Counted from the first letter of the stretch, positions 47,501-58,574 are shown. The stretch is DNA of 64,000 nt from Anthopleura xanthogrammica (GCA_964019055.1 OZ025219.1:6389888-6453887), one strand, 5' to 3'. Program-made: numbers and translations. Notes: generated by a model not told the origin, from the sequence alone.

Positions 47501-50500
47501 GCATTTGACTGATTAACCTGTCAAACTATACGAAAGCATAACAGTCTAAAATAATTATAAAGTACTGGTAGGTAGGTTGCAGTCTGTGTTGCAGTACAAA
47601 CAATCCAAATAATACTACAATGGCAAGAAACTTCCAATAACCTAATTATTCTGACTAGTACTGAAAAGTACTCAATGCTCAATGACCAGGGAGCACAGAG
47701 CATAGTTTTGAGTGGGGAGGGGGGGGGGGGATTTGGGGGGCAAATTTGGAAGATCCAGGGAAAATCCCCATCCCCTCAAAATCTTGAAATTGAGGCTCTT
47801 GGAAATGTGATTTCCAGTGTGTTTTCAAGGTGAATTATTGCAACATATTTATTGCATTGAAGTCATGTCAAAGTTTTAGGCAACTCATAATTGCAAAAAA
47901 AAAAAAAAAACGGGGGAGGGAGGGGGAGGGGGGGGGCCAAACCCAACCACACCCCTTTATTTTTTTTAAATTCAGCTTCAGTTGAAATTTGTACCACAAC
48001 ATACACGTGCATGTCATACAGTACAATACACCATCCATAATTTATTTTAAATATGTACTCACCTGTCGTAACTTGACATATGTCTTAACTATGGAAGACA
48101 GGAATGAATCACAGGATGATACATTATCCTGTTACAAATAATAGTAAATCATATTATTTATTTGCTAATTCATTCATTATTTTATTCATTCATTCATTCA
48201 TTCATTCATTCAGTCAGTCAGTCAGTCAGTCAGTCAGTCAGTCAGTCAGTCAGTCAGTCAGTCAGTCAGTCAGTCAGTCAGTCAGTCAGTCAGTCAGTCA
48301 GTCAGTCAGTCAGTCAGTCAGTCAGTCAGTCAGTCAGTCAGTCAGTCAGTCAGTCAGTCAGTCAGTCAGTCAGTCAGTCAGTCAGTCAGTCAGTCAGTCA
48401 GTCAGTCAGTCAGTCAGTCAATCATTCATTCAGTACTGTATTTACCTGCGCAGTTTTATCACTGTCATACATCCATTGTAAGATGGTGTTTAGATGTGGT
48501 ACAATGATGCAGTGATTCAGATTAAGAAGTACTTCAAGACAAGGGTACACATTAAAGCTGCAACAATCAGAATAGCATTAAAATATTAATAATATTAATA
48601 ATAAATCAATAAGTATTTACATGTACTTTTATGATTGGATGAAAGTGCATGGATGGATGAATGAATAGTTGGGATGAATAAATGGTTTGATACAAGTAGA
48701 GTGGATGGATGAATGAATAGTTGGGATGAATAAATGGTTTGATACAAGTAGAGTGGATGGATGAATGAATAGTTGGGATGAATAAATGGTTTGATACAAG
48801 AGTGGATGGATGAATGAATAGTTGGGATGAATAAATGGTTTGATACAAGTAGAGTGGATGGATGAATGAATAGTTGGGATGAATAAATGGTTTGATACAA
48901 GTAGAGTGGATGGATGAATGAATAGTTGGGATGAATAAATGGTTTGATACAAGAGTGGATGGATGAATGAATAGTTGGGATGAATAAATGGTTTGATACA
49001 AGAGTGGATGGATGAATGAATAGTTGGGATGAATAAATGGTTTGATACAAGAGTGGATGGATGAATGAATAGTTGGGATGAATAAATGGTTTGATACAAG
49101 TAGAGTGGATGGATGAATGAATAGTTGGGATGAATAAATGGTTTGATACAAGTAGAGTGGATGGATGAATGAATAGTTGGGATGAATAAATGGTTTGATA
49201 CAAGAGTGGATGGATTGATGAATAGTTGAGACGGAATGATAGATGGATGGATGCATGGGAGAGACAGGTGGAAAACATGGAAGGGATATAGGAGAAATAG
49301 ATAAAAACAAATATTAAAATGATAGTAAAAACTTCATCTTTACCTTGACTGATCTGTTAGGAGGAGTTTAGTAAAGTTAACAAACCACTTCAGTTGTGTG
49401 CCATCATTAGCATTGTCTTCTGCCACCTGTAATAACAAAACACATTATACACTGTACTATAATAATAATTATACTAATCCCTTATGATTATACAATTGGA
49501 ATGCAGTAGAGGAAGAGCCATTCTGTGGATTCCACTGTTAATTTTCATTTATTTATTATTACTATTATTTATTTATTATATATACTTCTTTCAAGTTGTC
49601 TTTTATGTAACGAAAATGACATCTGGATAACTTTCTAACAATAAAAACAATATCACACCATCCTGTAGCTAACTGCACTTTACCTGATAGACATCAAAAG
49701 TAAGAATTGTGTCCAAGAGGCAATAAATATATTCCAGAATTCTTGAAATGTATTTTTCATGTTTGCTTAGGACCATATTTTCATTCTCAATGCCAAGAAG
49801 AAGACACAGTTCTGTGAAGAAGTCAAATTCAAGGGATGAAGAAGACATCTGGTTTTCCCTTAAAAAAAAGATTTTAGTCAAACTGCACATCAATAGTCAG
49901 TCAAAAAATGGCCAACAGTTGGTTGAAGGGGTAATTTCTGGGGTCCTGAATTGAGTATTACCATTATTATGCTTAAAACTCTTGTAAACATGTTCCAACT
50001 ATCATATACAGCACTCAATGCATGCTAATATTTAATATTATTACCTTCTAGCCTTCAAAAATTCAACATACAACTGAGGAAGGAAATCCATTACTGCCTC
50101 TTGCTTCATTCCCTCAGAGCAACTCAGTAGATTTCTCAGAGTATCAAAGAGAAGTTTAGTGTAGTTTCCTAAACATGCTCTTTTGCTTTGTGGTTCTGTG
50201 GTATCATCTTGTTCTTGTTTGTCTTTTAAGGCTTTGAGTGTTGATAAAAAGTCTGAAAGATTTTCCCTAAAAACATTCATTAATATGATTAGAATTTATT
50301 TAATTAAATTAAAAATATTGATTTTCCCTTATGGCCATCATCACAGTAGTAAAAGTGCACATGATTATATATAGTTAATGGTAAAATTCCTGTACCCATG
50401 GTGAATCTAAACAAATACAAGGCTGCAAATAAGCACAAGTCATCGGACAAATATCCAGTAAAAATAACCACTTGACTGGTAAATGATTCCTCTTCTCCGG

Positions 50501-50859
50501 TCATTTGACCAGACACACTTGGGTTTGATAGATCAAATATTCCTCTGGACTGACAAATGAACTGCTGTCTAAGTCATTCAGTGTAACTCAGTAACCTAAT
50601 CAACTACAGTATATATGGACTAACCTTCTAAATAATGCATCTGACAAGGTCTTATGCAGAAGATTCACAAAGCTAGTAAGTTTCTCTTGGGTTATTTCAC
50701 AGGTGTCAGTCTGGTTTGGATTGATATTCTTTACGATGTAGCGTACTTTCAGTAATGGACCAAGCATATTCCCACAAGTCCTCTCAAACAACTTTGGATA
50801 AACAAAAAAAAATTATGAATTAATTAATAAAGAAGCATGATTATAGAAACAAGAAGAAC

Positions 50860-50895
<36 letters not shown>

Positions 50896-53800
50896 CCAGA
50901 ATGTAACTATAACATGATCACCCAAGGCAAAGAGGTGACCATGGTAACCGTACCCATGTTCCACCACCTACAGTAGAACCTGTCATGACACTGACAAGAC
51001 CATAAGTGGAGAACATAATATCTTGACCACATACTTACCAGGGAGGGGAGGGTGGGAGCAAATGCACAACAAAGCAAGAACACAAGCATGGCAAAGATTT
51101 GCAATGATCTGCATGAAGGAGGCCCTGCTGTAGCCTGAGGGGCACCCTGCACATTGCTATTATGCAAGAGACTACTGGTTAGCAGTGCCTCAATATTTTT
51201 AAATAAAGTTAAAACTTTGCCTAAATTACATAGCTACATTTAAAAATCCATCTTTAATAACATACGTACTGTATGATACTCATGAGCCTATAATTATATA
51301 AATTATTATATTTTTTTCAATCTATAGATAGCATTTACCTTTCTATGGTTGGTTTGCCGTCTTTGTAGAGAATTATATACACTTAAAGAAAGCTCAAGAA
51401 GATGGAACATCTCTTTGCAAATATCATGATTTGTGAAAGGATTTACGCTCATGAATACCACAAATGCGGACAACAAGGACGACATGAACGTCACCTGAAA
51501 TATTCAAGAAACTTTATGAATAATCTAGATTATGTCATCAGCAAAAAGTAGGAAGCATAATCATAATTTATGACCATAATTGTTGAAAAAAAGGGGATCC
51601 AGAGAAGTTTCTTGGTCTTCTTTAAATTTCAAATCTGTGAGTATTATGTACTGTACATGTACTAATTACGATTGTTTCTTCCACGTTTTTTTTTTATCAT
51701 TCAGTTGCCAAGCTTTCACACTTCTAGTGCATCTTCAGTGTGAAAAGTAAGTATTACAATGATTCAAATGATTCAAAGACTACAGTATATGTGTACACGC
51801 TATTTGCATTATACACTGTAAGAATATAAGGACAAATCAGATAAACAAAACAATCTATGTGTATATACAAATCTAAATGAACCTAACAAAAAAGAAACAA
51901 AGCGACCATTGTTTCAGGGACCGCGGAGCATAATTTTCATTGGGGGGGCTAACGACCACCAAATACTGGAAGACCTAGGGAGTTTGGGGGCATGCTCCCA
52001 TTATTGTGTTTTCCCTTTTATTTCTGAGATAGAAATAATGAGTAAAAGTTTTAGTCTCAATATTATAATCTTTGAATTATTGGATAATATTTTATGCTGA
52101 AGAGGCAAAAAGTAACTACCAACACTGACCTCTAATATTTTAAATCATGATTATTTTTTTATATTATTTTACTTACATAATTTTCAAACTTTGCAACAAA
52201 AGAAGTGTTGAACTGAGTACTCGAAAGTATCATCTGTCCACAGTGGATAATATTCAGCATATCACGTTCTTGTTCACTTGTGAACCTAAATGGCTCTGAA
52301 CTAGAATGATCCAAAAATACCTTGGCAAAAACCTATAAACAAAACAAATGCACAGACTTTATACATATCTTTAAATAACACAAAGGTTTCAGTTTGAGGG
52401 TCTGTGCTAAATTAAATATATTCTTTTATCATATGACCGTATTTCACTGAACGCGTGATTCTAAAAAAAACCTTTGGGAAAAAAGTCGTCAGCAAAAAAA
52501 GTACGCTTTTCCGAAAAGTGTAATAATTTCCCGTTCGGACTCGCCATTCGGACTCGCTGCCGTCAATCATGTAAAAACTACGCATTTTGATTCGCATTTA
52601 TTAAAAACGCTTTGAAATCGATTTTTTATATGTGGTCATATGATAAAATGCTTATTGACTGAGTTAAGGTCGGTCCGAACGGGAAAATATTTGGCTCTCG
52701 CTCCTTGGCACGGAACTCGCTGCGCTCGTTCCGTACTTCAGGACCTCGAGCCAAATATTTTCCCGTTCGGACCTCCCACTCAGTCAATAAGTACATATTC
52801 TCCTGCCACGAATCACTGAGCATTTAACATGCATTTAACAAGTTGAAACCTTTGTGTGGGACAAGCGAAGCATATCTTGGAAGTAAATTGGCTATTCCCT
52901 GTCTTTTCCCTGACATTTCCCTGACCAAAAAACATTTTTCACTAATCACACTTTACACTTATTTTATAAATAATGGTAGTTCGACCACAGGGAGCCCGAC
53001 TCAAATTCAAAATGATTTTGTGAAGACTTAATATATTCCTTGAATCCCCTGACTTTTGACTGACTTTTGGGTAAATTGCAAAAATTCACTGACCAAAATC
53101 AAAATTCCTTGAAAATTCCCTGACCTTGGAAAAAAAAAATCAGAATATCCCACCATGGGAACTCTGATTATGTAGCTCACATTTTTTTCTTTCGTTTGCA
53201 TTGTTCATGTGAACCAGGCTTTAATGGGTAAATATACGAACCACTGACCTGAACAAGTTGTGGCATCAAAGTTAATGGTACACAAGCACTTTCCTCCCCA
53301 TTTACTGGCTTTGATGCACTCTGGAGAACATTCTCAAAGTATGCCCAAAGATCTTTGACCTCTCTGGACATCTGTTCACCATCTAACTTCTTATCTTTCT
53401 TGTATAAGATATGATCAACAAGTTTCTGACAGACCCAGTCAAGCAAGACCTGATGCTTATTGGGAATAAAGCATTTTTCATCACTCCAGGCATTTTGGGC
53501 GATACTTATTTTCTTTTCCCAAGATATCTGAGGATCCCTCAACTTGGTATAGACACCTAAACACAACCGCAATTGATCAATATATAATACAGTACAGCTA
53601 TTTCAAAAAAAGGTTGGTGAAGTATTTGTTGCATGTTGCATACCAAGCCTGAAATGCACTGTGGGCAATCAGTGAAAAGTCAAAACAATATGGAATTTTC
53701 CCAAACTTTCACTGCAGGATTTTCTTCTGTGCTGACATTATCTATATATGATTTACAATATATTTCAGGCTTGGTATGCAACATGCAACAAAACCTTCAA

Positions 53801-54287
53801 ATTTCCCAATTTTTTTAACTCGTGGATACGCGAAGCATAGAATTGAAATAGCTGTTAATCTATGTGATACGTACTCTAAGGCTTTGCAAACAGATGTGAT
53901 TCAAAGAGGTTAATATTAGTTTCTGGGTAAAGGCAGTAGCCATTGCTATCCTGCGAGTAGAAAGACTCTTTTAACCTCCTCCAAGGACGGGGGAAAGAAT
54001 AAATTGGGGAATCTTCTAGCAGGGACTACATCCACTACAACTATGAAACACAGCAGAAACAGTTAAAACATAACAAAATCTTAGTAAAACACTCTCTGTC
54101 ACATTTTTTGTGAGTTTAAATACATGGATTGCAAACTTATATAAACTTTGCAAGCGAATATCAAAAAAGTTGGAGTCCCACGTGCGAATAAGAAACTCAT
54201 GTTTGAATTGTATATTTAACACCATACGCAACAAAATAACATTCATCTACAAAGATAGCGAAAACACTTACCTATGAAGTCTGTCAT
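35560..54287 (-). CDS. URB2: URB2-like ribosome biogenesis protein
   Basis: URB2/NPA2 proteins are nucleolar helical-repeat proteins needed for large-subunit ribosome assembly. I traced 32 GT-AG exons: 54287-54272, 53556-53249, 52332-52177, 51494-51339, 51146-51039, 50791-50625, 50266-50045, 49858-49684, 49426-49344, 48557-48446, 48128-48063, 47525-47431, 46531-46195, 45618-45280, 44942-44761, 44011-43892, 43257-43100, 42692-42490, 42027-41923, 41566-41399, 41204-41085, 40958-40830, 40552-40305, 39935-39554, 38972-38847, 38584-38483, 38252-38188, 38111-38005, 37624-37501, 36856-36814, 36459-36391, 35715-35560. They sum to 4947 bases (1648 aa; human about 1524). Family-like blocks: [12 protein letters not shown] near the N terminus, [41 protein letters not shown] and the C-terminal YCLLDMC...[16 protein letters not shown]. 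An acidic tract ([14 protein letters not shown]) spans exons 17-18. The acceptor of exon 5 is the least certain. The 3' end is duplicated at 27511-28499. Confidence 0.88.
36900..37460. repeat. GAT/GCT-rich trinucleotide region in URB2 intron
   Basis: Imperfect GATGGTGATGCTGCTG-type units lie between URB2 exons 29 and 30. The minus-strand Ser/Ile/His-rich frame there is low complexity and not coding. Confidence 0.8.
37780..37870. repeat. GT/poly-G tracts in URB2 intron
   Basis: Two copies of GATGAAGGAAACTAGGTGT, each followed by GT repeats and a poly-G run, form a short local tandem duplication. Confidence 0.7.
39221..39395 (+). mobile_element. tRNA-derived SINE in URB2 intron
   Basis: A tRNA-like head (AATGATAAGAGTGCTTGCCA, GGTTCTGAGTTCC) is followed by the body shared with 22965-23167 (GTATGTGAGTTGGG, TCCTCCCTCCACAAAAATCA). 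It is diverged. Confidence 0.55.
40015..40290. repeat. GGAT/GAAT tetranucleotide microsatellite
   Basis: Tandem GGAT and GAAT units with minor variants in the intron between URB2 exons 23 and 24. Confidence 0.9.
43308..43493. mobile_element. Mariner-like MITE (TA target, CGGTAAATCCTCTATTAA ends)
   Basis: CGGTAAATCCTCTATTAA at the left is mirrored by TTAATAGAGGATTTACAG at the right, each flanked by TA (43306-43307 and 43494-43495). The interior is C/T-rich with repeated AATAAGC words. A partial copy is at 9535-9632. It is in a URB2 intron. Confidence 0.85.
44292..44528 (+). mobile_element. tRNA-derived SINE (complete copy)
   Basis: A box TAGCTCAGTTGGTTAGTGCG, B box GGTTCAATCC, then a body with ATCTCCACGTCTGTTTC, CTCTTAAAACAGAGCACTGA and GAAGGAACTACCGACG and a T-rich end. 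It is the reference copy for the interrupted one at 21175-21597, in a URB2 intron. Confidence 0.8.
44534..44703. mobile_element. MITE with ~45-bp inverted ends
   Basis: ATAGAGGATTTGCACCATCA and GATGGCAGCCATGACAGGAG at the left are mirrored by CTCCTGTCATGGCTGCCATT and TGATTGTACAAAGCCTATAT at the right. It lies directly downstream of the SINE end. A half copy is at 12341-12432. Confidence 0.85.
45067..45155 (-). pseudogene. Partial tandem copy of URB2 exon 15 start
   Basis: GATGGTCCAAACCTTTTAAA and GCCAGTATGCCAGTGAAAAT match the 5' end and acceptor region of exon 15 (44890-44980) with small changes, including a 1-2 base deletion that shifts the frame. The acceptor became AAAG. It lies in the intron between exons 14 and 15 within an ATGA-rich microsatellite, which probably mediated the copy. 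Confidence 0.65.
45725..46060. repeat. GGAA / AAAC / AATG microsatellite cluster
   Basis: Adjacent tracts of GGAA, CAAA and TGAA tetranucleotides in the URB2 intron before exon 14. Overlapping minus-strand frames (FVCLFVCSF and similar) are artefacts of the repeats. Confidence 0.9.
46584..46812. mobile_element. MITE with ~85-bp terminal inverted repeats
   Basis: TTAATATTTATTCATGAAGT, GCTTAGCCTCAC and CATGCAGCTATGACCACATT at the left reappear inverted at the right, continuing through GCATACTT and GCACAGGC. The element is one long imperfect hairpin with a short loop, in the URB2 intron before exon 13. Confidence 0.85.
46894..47308. mobile_element. Degenerate MITE(s), TAGAGC...GTTTTC family
   Basis: TAGAGCAGTTTTCATAAAAT at the left and CTCCCACTCATGCAAAAAGG near the right resemble the ends of 22750-22955. 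A further CTTCCCACTCACACAAAACG lies inside at about 47080, so two copies may overlap. Confidence 0.45.
48181..48421. repeat. (GTCA)n microsatellite, >50 copies
   Basis: After a short ATTC tract, near-perfect GTCA units run from about 48211 to 48420 in the URB2 intron following exon 10. The plus-strand Ser-Gln-Ser-Val frame is an artefact. Confidence 0.98.
48645..49215. repeat. ~50-54-bp minisatellite, about 11 copies
   Basis: Units contain GTGGATGGATGAATGAATAG, TTGGGATGAATAAATGG and TTTGATACAAG, with or without an extra TAGA, giving two length classes. All three minus-strand frames are open across it because of the unit lengths, not because of coding selection. It lies in the intron between URB2 exons 9 and 10. 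Confidence 0.95.
52424..52791. mobile_element. Two adjacent hairpin MITEs
   Basis: The left unit (52424-52648) has TTTTATCATATGACC mirrored by GGTCATATGATAAAA. The right unit (52651-52791) has CTTATTGACTGAGT and CCGAACGGGAAAATATTTGG mirrored by CCAAATATTTTCCCGTTCGG and CTCAGTCAATAAG. TTTCCCGTTCGGACTCGCC also appears inside the left unit, so they are probably related. They lie in the intron before URB2 exon 3. Confidence 0.75.
53616..53804. mobile_element. MITE with GTTGCATGTTGCATACCAAG ends
   Basis: GTTGCATGTTGCATACCAAG plus CCTGAAAT at the left are mirrored by ATTTCAGG plus CTTGGTATGCAACATGCAAC at the right. It lies in URB2 intron 1. Confidence 0.85.
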
Positions 54288-54621
54288 AGTTATACAATTT
54301 TAATGTTTAAGGCATAATATTTGATTTTTCCAGCTAATTTGTGATTCACGTCGGCCTGTCCGCCATGTTGGTTCTCATGGAGTAGGAATGGGAACCACAC
54401 AGCACAGGTAACCCAAAACAAGGCAGCGAAAGCAGGAGCACAGGTAGCCCATCATACAAGTTGTTGTAGGCCGTCATTTTGAACAAATCTATTACATTTT
54501 CTTACTGTTCAACTTGTTTATTGATAATAAAACAATGAGACTGCTCGCCCTTATGACCTACAGGCTAAATAGTCCATTACGTTCAACTAAGGTATTTCAG
54601 CTATTTGATCAGTACAACCTC

Positions 54622-54780
54622 CGTAATGTTTTCCCATTTCAGACCACGTGTCATTCTCTTGAGAATAAGATTCTTTGTTTGAGTTGTATCGATATTCATG
54701 TGTCTTCTCATGCGCAACCATTAAACAAAGAAATGATAATCTAGGGAATGACACGAGGTGTAAGATGGGAAAACATTACG
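54622..54780. mobile_element. MITE, CCCATTTCAGACC family, copy 3
   Basis: CGTAATGTTTTCCCATTTCA at the left is mirrored by AGATGGGAAAACATTACG at the right. It lies between the URB2 start and the end of receptor B, so it could sit within the URB2 upstream region. Confidence 0.8.
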
Positions 54781-54888
54781 CCCAAAGCAAGGTATTTAAC
54801 TTTAACATAAGGCTCTCCGCGCCAGCTATGAGGTGCATACTGCCTAAGGTAAAGATATATATTATGACTTTACTTTATACAATATTTA

Positions 54889-57800
54889 TTATGGATTAAC
54901 AGGTGCTATTCCCACTACATTTCGTCTATATTTCAACAGTCTTTTCAACTCAGATTGAAATCTATCATTGCGCAAAGCATAAAACAATGGATTGAGACAA
55001 GAATTGATTCCTAAGTAAAAGTACCCAAGAGTATTCCACAAGATGTAACGACTGACTGGGGCACTACCAACCTCTGCGCCCTCAAAATCTGAGAGCAAAT
55101 AAACTATCATAGGAAAAAGATAAATTAGAAAATTAGAAAATGTTATCATGGCAATTCTTTTGGCCAGTTTTCCATCTCTTTGGATGCTAAGACTTTGATT
55201 TGATTTTTTCACTGTATAAAAAATACGAGCATATAAGAGATGCGAAAGAGTGTAAATAGCGATGGCTAAGATGGCGGGGTAATGAATAAAGTAACTGCCA
55301 TCACTTGTCTGTGCATTAACGCAGGAATAATCACCAATAGTGAGCTTCATTTTCAAAGCCAATGGCAGTACACAAACACTTATTGTTATCAACCATACGC
55401 CTATCATCAGGAGGTAAGCAACGTCTTTAGTGATTCTAACGAGAGGATCCATGCTGTATACAATGCACAAATATCGCTCTAACACGACAAGAAACCCTAC
55501 AATAATACTAAGAAACTGAGCCATCACTAACACAGCCAAAAGACTTCCACATAGGAAGTTTTGCGACAGTGCAAGATCGAAAAACTCAGACCGAGACACT
55601 AATCGACGAGAAACTGTGAGACTGACTAAGAACAAACCCATAAGAAAGTCACCCGTTGCCATCTGAGATATAAAAAGCATGGCGACGTTGTTTCGTAAGC
55701 GTTTGCTACAAAGAACAGTTACCATGACAACACAATTTATCACCATGGCAACGAGACCGATTGGGATGCTTGGTAATGTCCATTTTTTAATTTCTCGCCA
55801 GCATACATCAAGGTTGTTGGCAGAGTAATAAGAATGTGTGGTAACTGTATGGTTGGTTTGTTGACAAACGTAAGCATTGCTATTTTCTTGACAAGATATT
55901 GAATAATTGCCTCCCCATATTGAGGAATAGTTTTGCGGTATAAAGTTAATGTACTGAAAACAAGAAATTTTAACTGGTTTTACGTCAATGTCATATTGGA
56001 ATCTGCTTGAGTCCTTTACCAAAGAACAACGGAGACAAGAAAGGCTTGAAAGAAACTTGAAGGAAACAACGCCCTTTATTAATGCGAGACGTGGGAGTCT
56101 CGTGATGCGTCGTCCTGGCAACCATCTTGGGTTTGAAGTGACGTCAAGTTCTGTGAGTGACTGAAGTTGACGTGTAATGTTTAAGGTGTCCCATGTGTGT
56201 AGCGAGTTGAAGCTCAAATCTCTGGAAAAGATGCATATAATCATTGATGGATTAGGGAAAAAATTAATCGCATCGCATCGCATCGCATCGCATCGCATCG
56301 CATCGCATCGCATCGCATCGCATCGCATCGCATCGCATCGCATCGCATCGCATCGCATCGCATCGCATCGCATCGCATCGCATCGCATCGCATCGCATCG
56401 CATCGCATCGCATCGCATCGCATCGCATCGCATCGCATCGCATCGCATCGCATCGCATCGCATCGCATCGCATCGCATCGCATCGCATCGCATCGCATCG
56501 CATCGCATCGCATCGCATCGCATCGCATCGCATCGCATCGCATCGCATCGCATCGCATCGCATCGCATCGCATCGCATCGCATCGCATCGATCATAATCC
56601 CAGAATTAGAACTTACAATATTTGAAGTTTTTCAAGACCATTGAAGGCATTTCTTTGTATGTATCGTAGGCTGTTATACGATATATTCCTAAAAGACAGA
56701 CGTACCATATCATTTTGCAACCACCAGACTGGATGGATGGAAAAGAAAAAAAAATGGTGGTTGGCATTGGCCATGGCTGTACTTACAGGATTACAAGTTC
56801 TTTGAAGGGAATGAATACATTATTGGTGATCTCTTCAATGCCGTTCTTAGAAAGATCTCTTAGAAAATAAAAATACAAAACATTTTATAGAATTACTAAA
56901 CGTATAATTTAAAGTCAGGCAAGCAGGCAAGCAGGCAAGCAGGCAAGCAGGCAAGCAGGCAAGCAGGCAAGCAGGCAAGCAGGCAAGCAGGCAAGCAGGC
57001 AAGCAGGCAAGCAGGCAAGCAGGCAAGCAGGCAAGCAGGCAAGCAGGCAAGCAGGCAAGCAGGCAAGCAGGCAAGCAGGCAAGCAGGCAAGCAGGCAAGC
57101 AGGCAAGCAGGCAAGCAGGCAAGCAGGCAAGCAGGCAAGCAGGCAAGCAGGCAAGCAGGCAAGCAGGCAAGCAGGCAAGCAGGCAAGCAGGCAAGCAGGC
57201 AAGCAGGCAAGCAGGCAAGCAGGCAAGCAGGCAAGCAGGCAAGCAGGCAAGCAGGCAAGCAGGCAAGCAGGCAAGCAGGCAAGCAGGCAAGCAGGCAAGC
57301 AGGCAAGCAGGCAAGCAGGCAAGCAGGCAAGCAGGCAAGCAGGCAAGCAGGCAAGCAGGCAAGCAGGCAAGCAGGCAAGCAGGCAAGCAGGCAAGCAGGC
57401 AAGCAGGCAAGCAGGCAAGCAGGCAAGCAGGCAAGCAGGCAAGCAGGCAAGCAGGCAAGCAGGCAAGCAGGCAAGCAGGCAAGCAGGCAAGCAGGCAAGC
57501 AGGCAAGCAGGCAAGCAGGCAAGCAGGCAAGCAGGCAAGCAGGCAAGCAGGCAAGCAGGCAAGCAGGCAAGCAGGCAAGCAGGCAAGCAGGCAAGCAGGC
57601 AAGCAGGCAAGCAGGCAAGCAGGCAAGCAGGCAAGCAGGAAAGCAGGCAAGCAGGCAAGCAGGCAAGCAGGCAAGCGAGCAAGCGAGAGGGCATAGAATG
57701 AAAACTTTTTATATATGTATCAAACAAATACTCAACATACAAAGTGTGCACGACTTTCTTGTAGGGAAGGAGCTCTCCAAGATCTCTCGTTTGTCGTAAA

Positions 57801-57946
57801 CGACAATCGACAATCACACGACATTTCATGTCGATTGAAGGAATACAGCTACTGTTCACTTGATAGTCAGGTGCTTGGCACGTGTTAGTGTTCGATCCTT
57901 GTACTTGAAAGCAAACTATTACCATGGCGACCAAAAGCAGCTGCAT
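54889..57946 (-). CDS. Leucine-rich-repeat G-protein-coupled receptor B (LGR-like)
   Basis: Exons 57946-57741, 56858-56787, 56688-56617 and 56221-54889 give 1683 bases, 560 aa, with GT-AG borders. Exon 1 encodes a signal peptide (MQLLLVAMVIVCFQVQG) and the N-cap with CRLRQTRDLGELLPYK, nearly the same as in receptor A. Each 72-base exon encodes one leucine-rich repeat (DLSKNGIEEI..., NISYNSLRYI...). The last exon encodes the terminal repeat, a linker and seven helices with MATGDFLMGLFLV in TM2, FLCGSLL, LERYLCIV (E-R-Y) and NPLFY in TM7. The last exon has an open frame extending further 5' through a pentamer array; I start it at the CCAG/AGATTT acceptor because this matches the paralogue and gives the right phase. 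Both introns next to the repeat exons carry large arrays. Ligand unknown; membrane receptor function inferred from family. Confidence 0.88.
56268..56590. repeat. (GCATC)n pentamer array, ~64 copies
   Basis: A nearly perfect pentamer tract about 45 bases upstream (in the gene's sense) of the acceptor of the last receptor B exon. Since 5 is not a multiple of 3, a 15-base period leaves frames open (MRCDA on minus, IASHR on plus); neither is coding. Confidence 0.98.
56917..57676. repeat. (GGCAAGCA)n octamer array, ~95 copies
   Basis: A remarkably uniform 760-base tandem octamer in intron 1 of receptor B, with only a few point variants near the right end (CAGGAAAGC, GCGAGCAAGCGAGAGG). The Leu-Ala-Cys-Leu-Pro frames on the minus strand are artefacts. 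Such uniformity suggests recent expansion or active homogenisation. Confidence 0.98.
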
Positions 57947-58318
57947 ACTTAATCTCTGAAATGAAGTGATTGAACAGTGAAAAGAAAAAGGGGGTTCCTG
58001 TGGTTCGAGTCGACATTGCCATATACATGAGCATAGCTGAGAGCTAGGGTCTCCACAAACTACGCTATAAATAGTCCGGATAAAAATTAAATGACATGTG
58101 AAGTAAAAACAAAAAAAAACAAAAAAAACAAACAAACAAACAAACAGGTTAGACAAAACAATAAGGGCTTTTCCTCCGTGTTCACCAGTTTTTCCTCACT
58201 CCACAAAAATCAACTAATTCGATCTATCATTGCCTTATAGTGGGTTCTGGACTGAACTTGAATGAATAATATTTAGTTTAGACTTCACAAAATGCACATA
58301 CCTATTTCACTGTATTTC

Positions 58319-58574
58319 AAAAAAGGTTTTCAAAGGCGATAGGCGATAGGAAATAGGTAATTCCAAGATCCAGAATATCTGGAATAACGTGTGTTTCTGC
58401 TTCTTATTCTCGTCAAGAACACGCAGGTTAGTGTTGAGATATTCCGTGTTGTTTGTAGTCCACGAAACCAACTTAAAGGCCTCGATTTTTCGTTTTTAGT
58501 TTTATACCCATAATTCCTTTCCGTCTTGGAATCACCTGTCGCCTATCGCCTTTGGCGATGACAACCTTTTTTTA
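58319..58574. mobile_element. MITE with AAGGCGATAGGCGA-type ends
   Basis: AAAAAGGTTTTCAAAGGCGA and TAGGCGATAGG at the left are mirrored by CCTGTCGCCTATCGCCTTTG and CAACCTTTTTTT at the right. The interior is not coding. Confidence 0.8.

Noticed and set aside
48104..49310. SQSV-repeat protein and Ile/His/Pro repeat proteins
   Set aside because: Tandem-repeat translations inside URB2 introns, with several frames open at once.
55282..55482. Plus-strand frame inside receptor B
   Set aside because: Antisense shadow of the receptor exon.
56177..56644. Plus-strand IASHR and minus-strand MRCDA repeat proteins
   Set aside because: Pure translation of the pentamer tract; the receptor exon has a proper acceptor at 56222-56223.
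56847..58156. Long minus-strand frames of Leu-Ala-Cys-Leu-Pro repeats (up to 413 codons)
   Set aside because: They are translations of the octamer array. Only the part from 57946 to 57741 is a real exon, ended by a GTATGT donor before the array.
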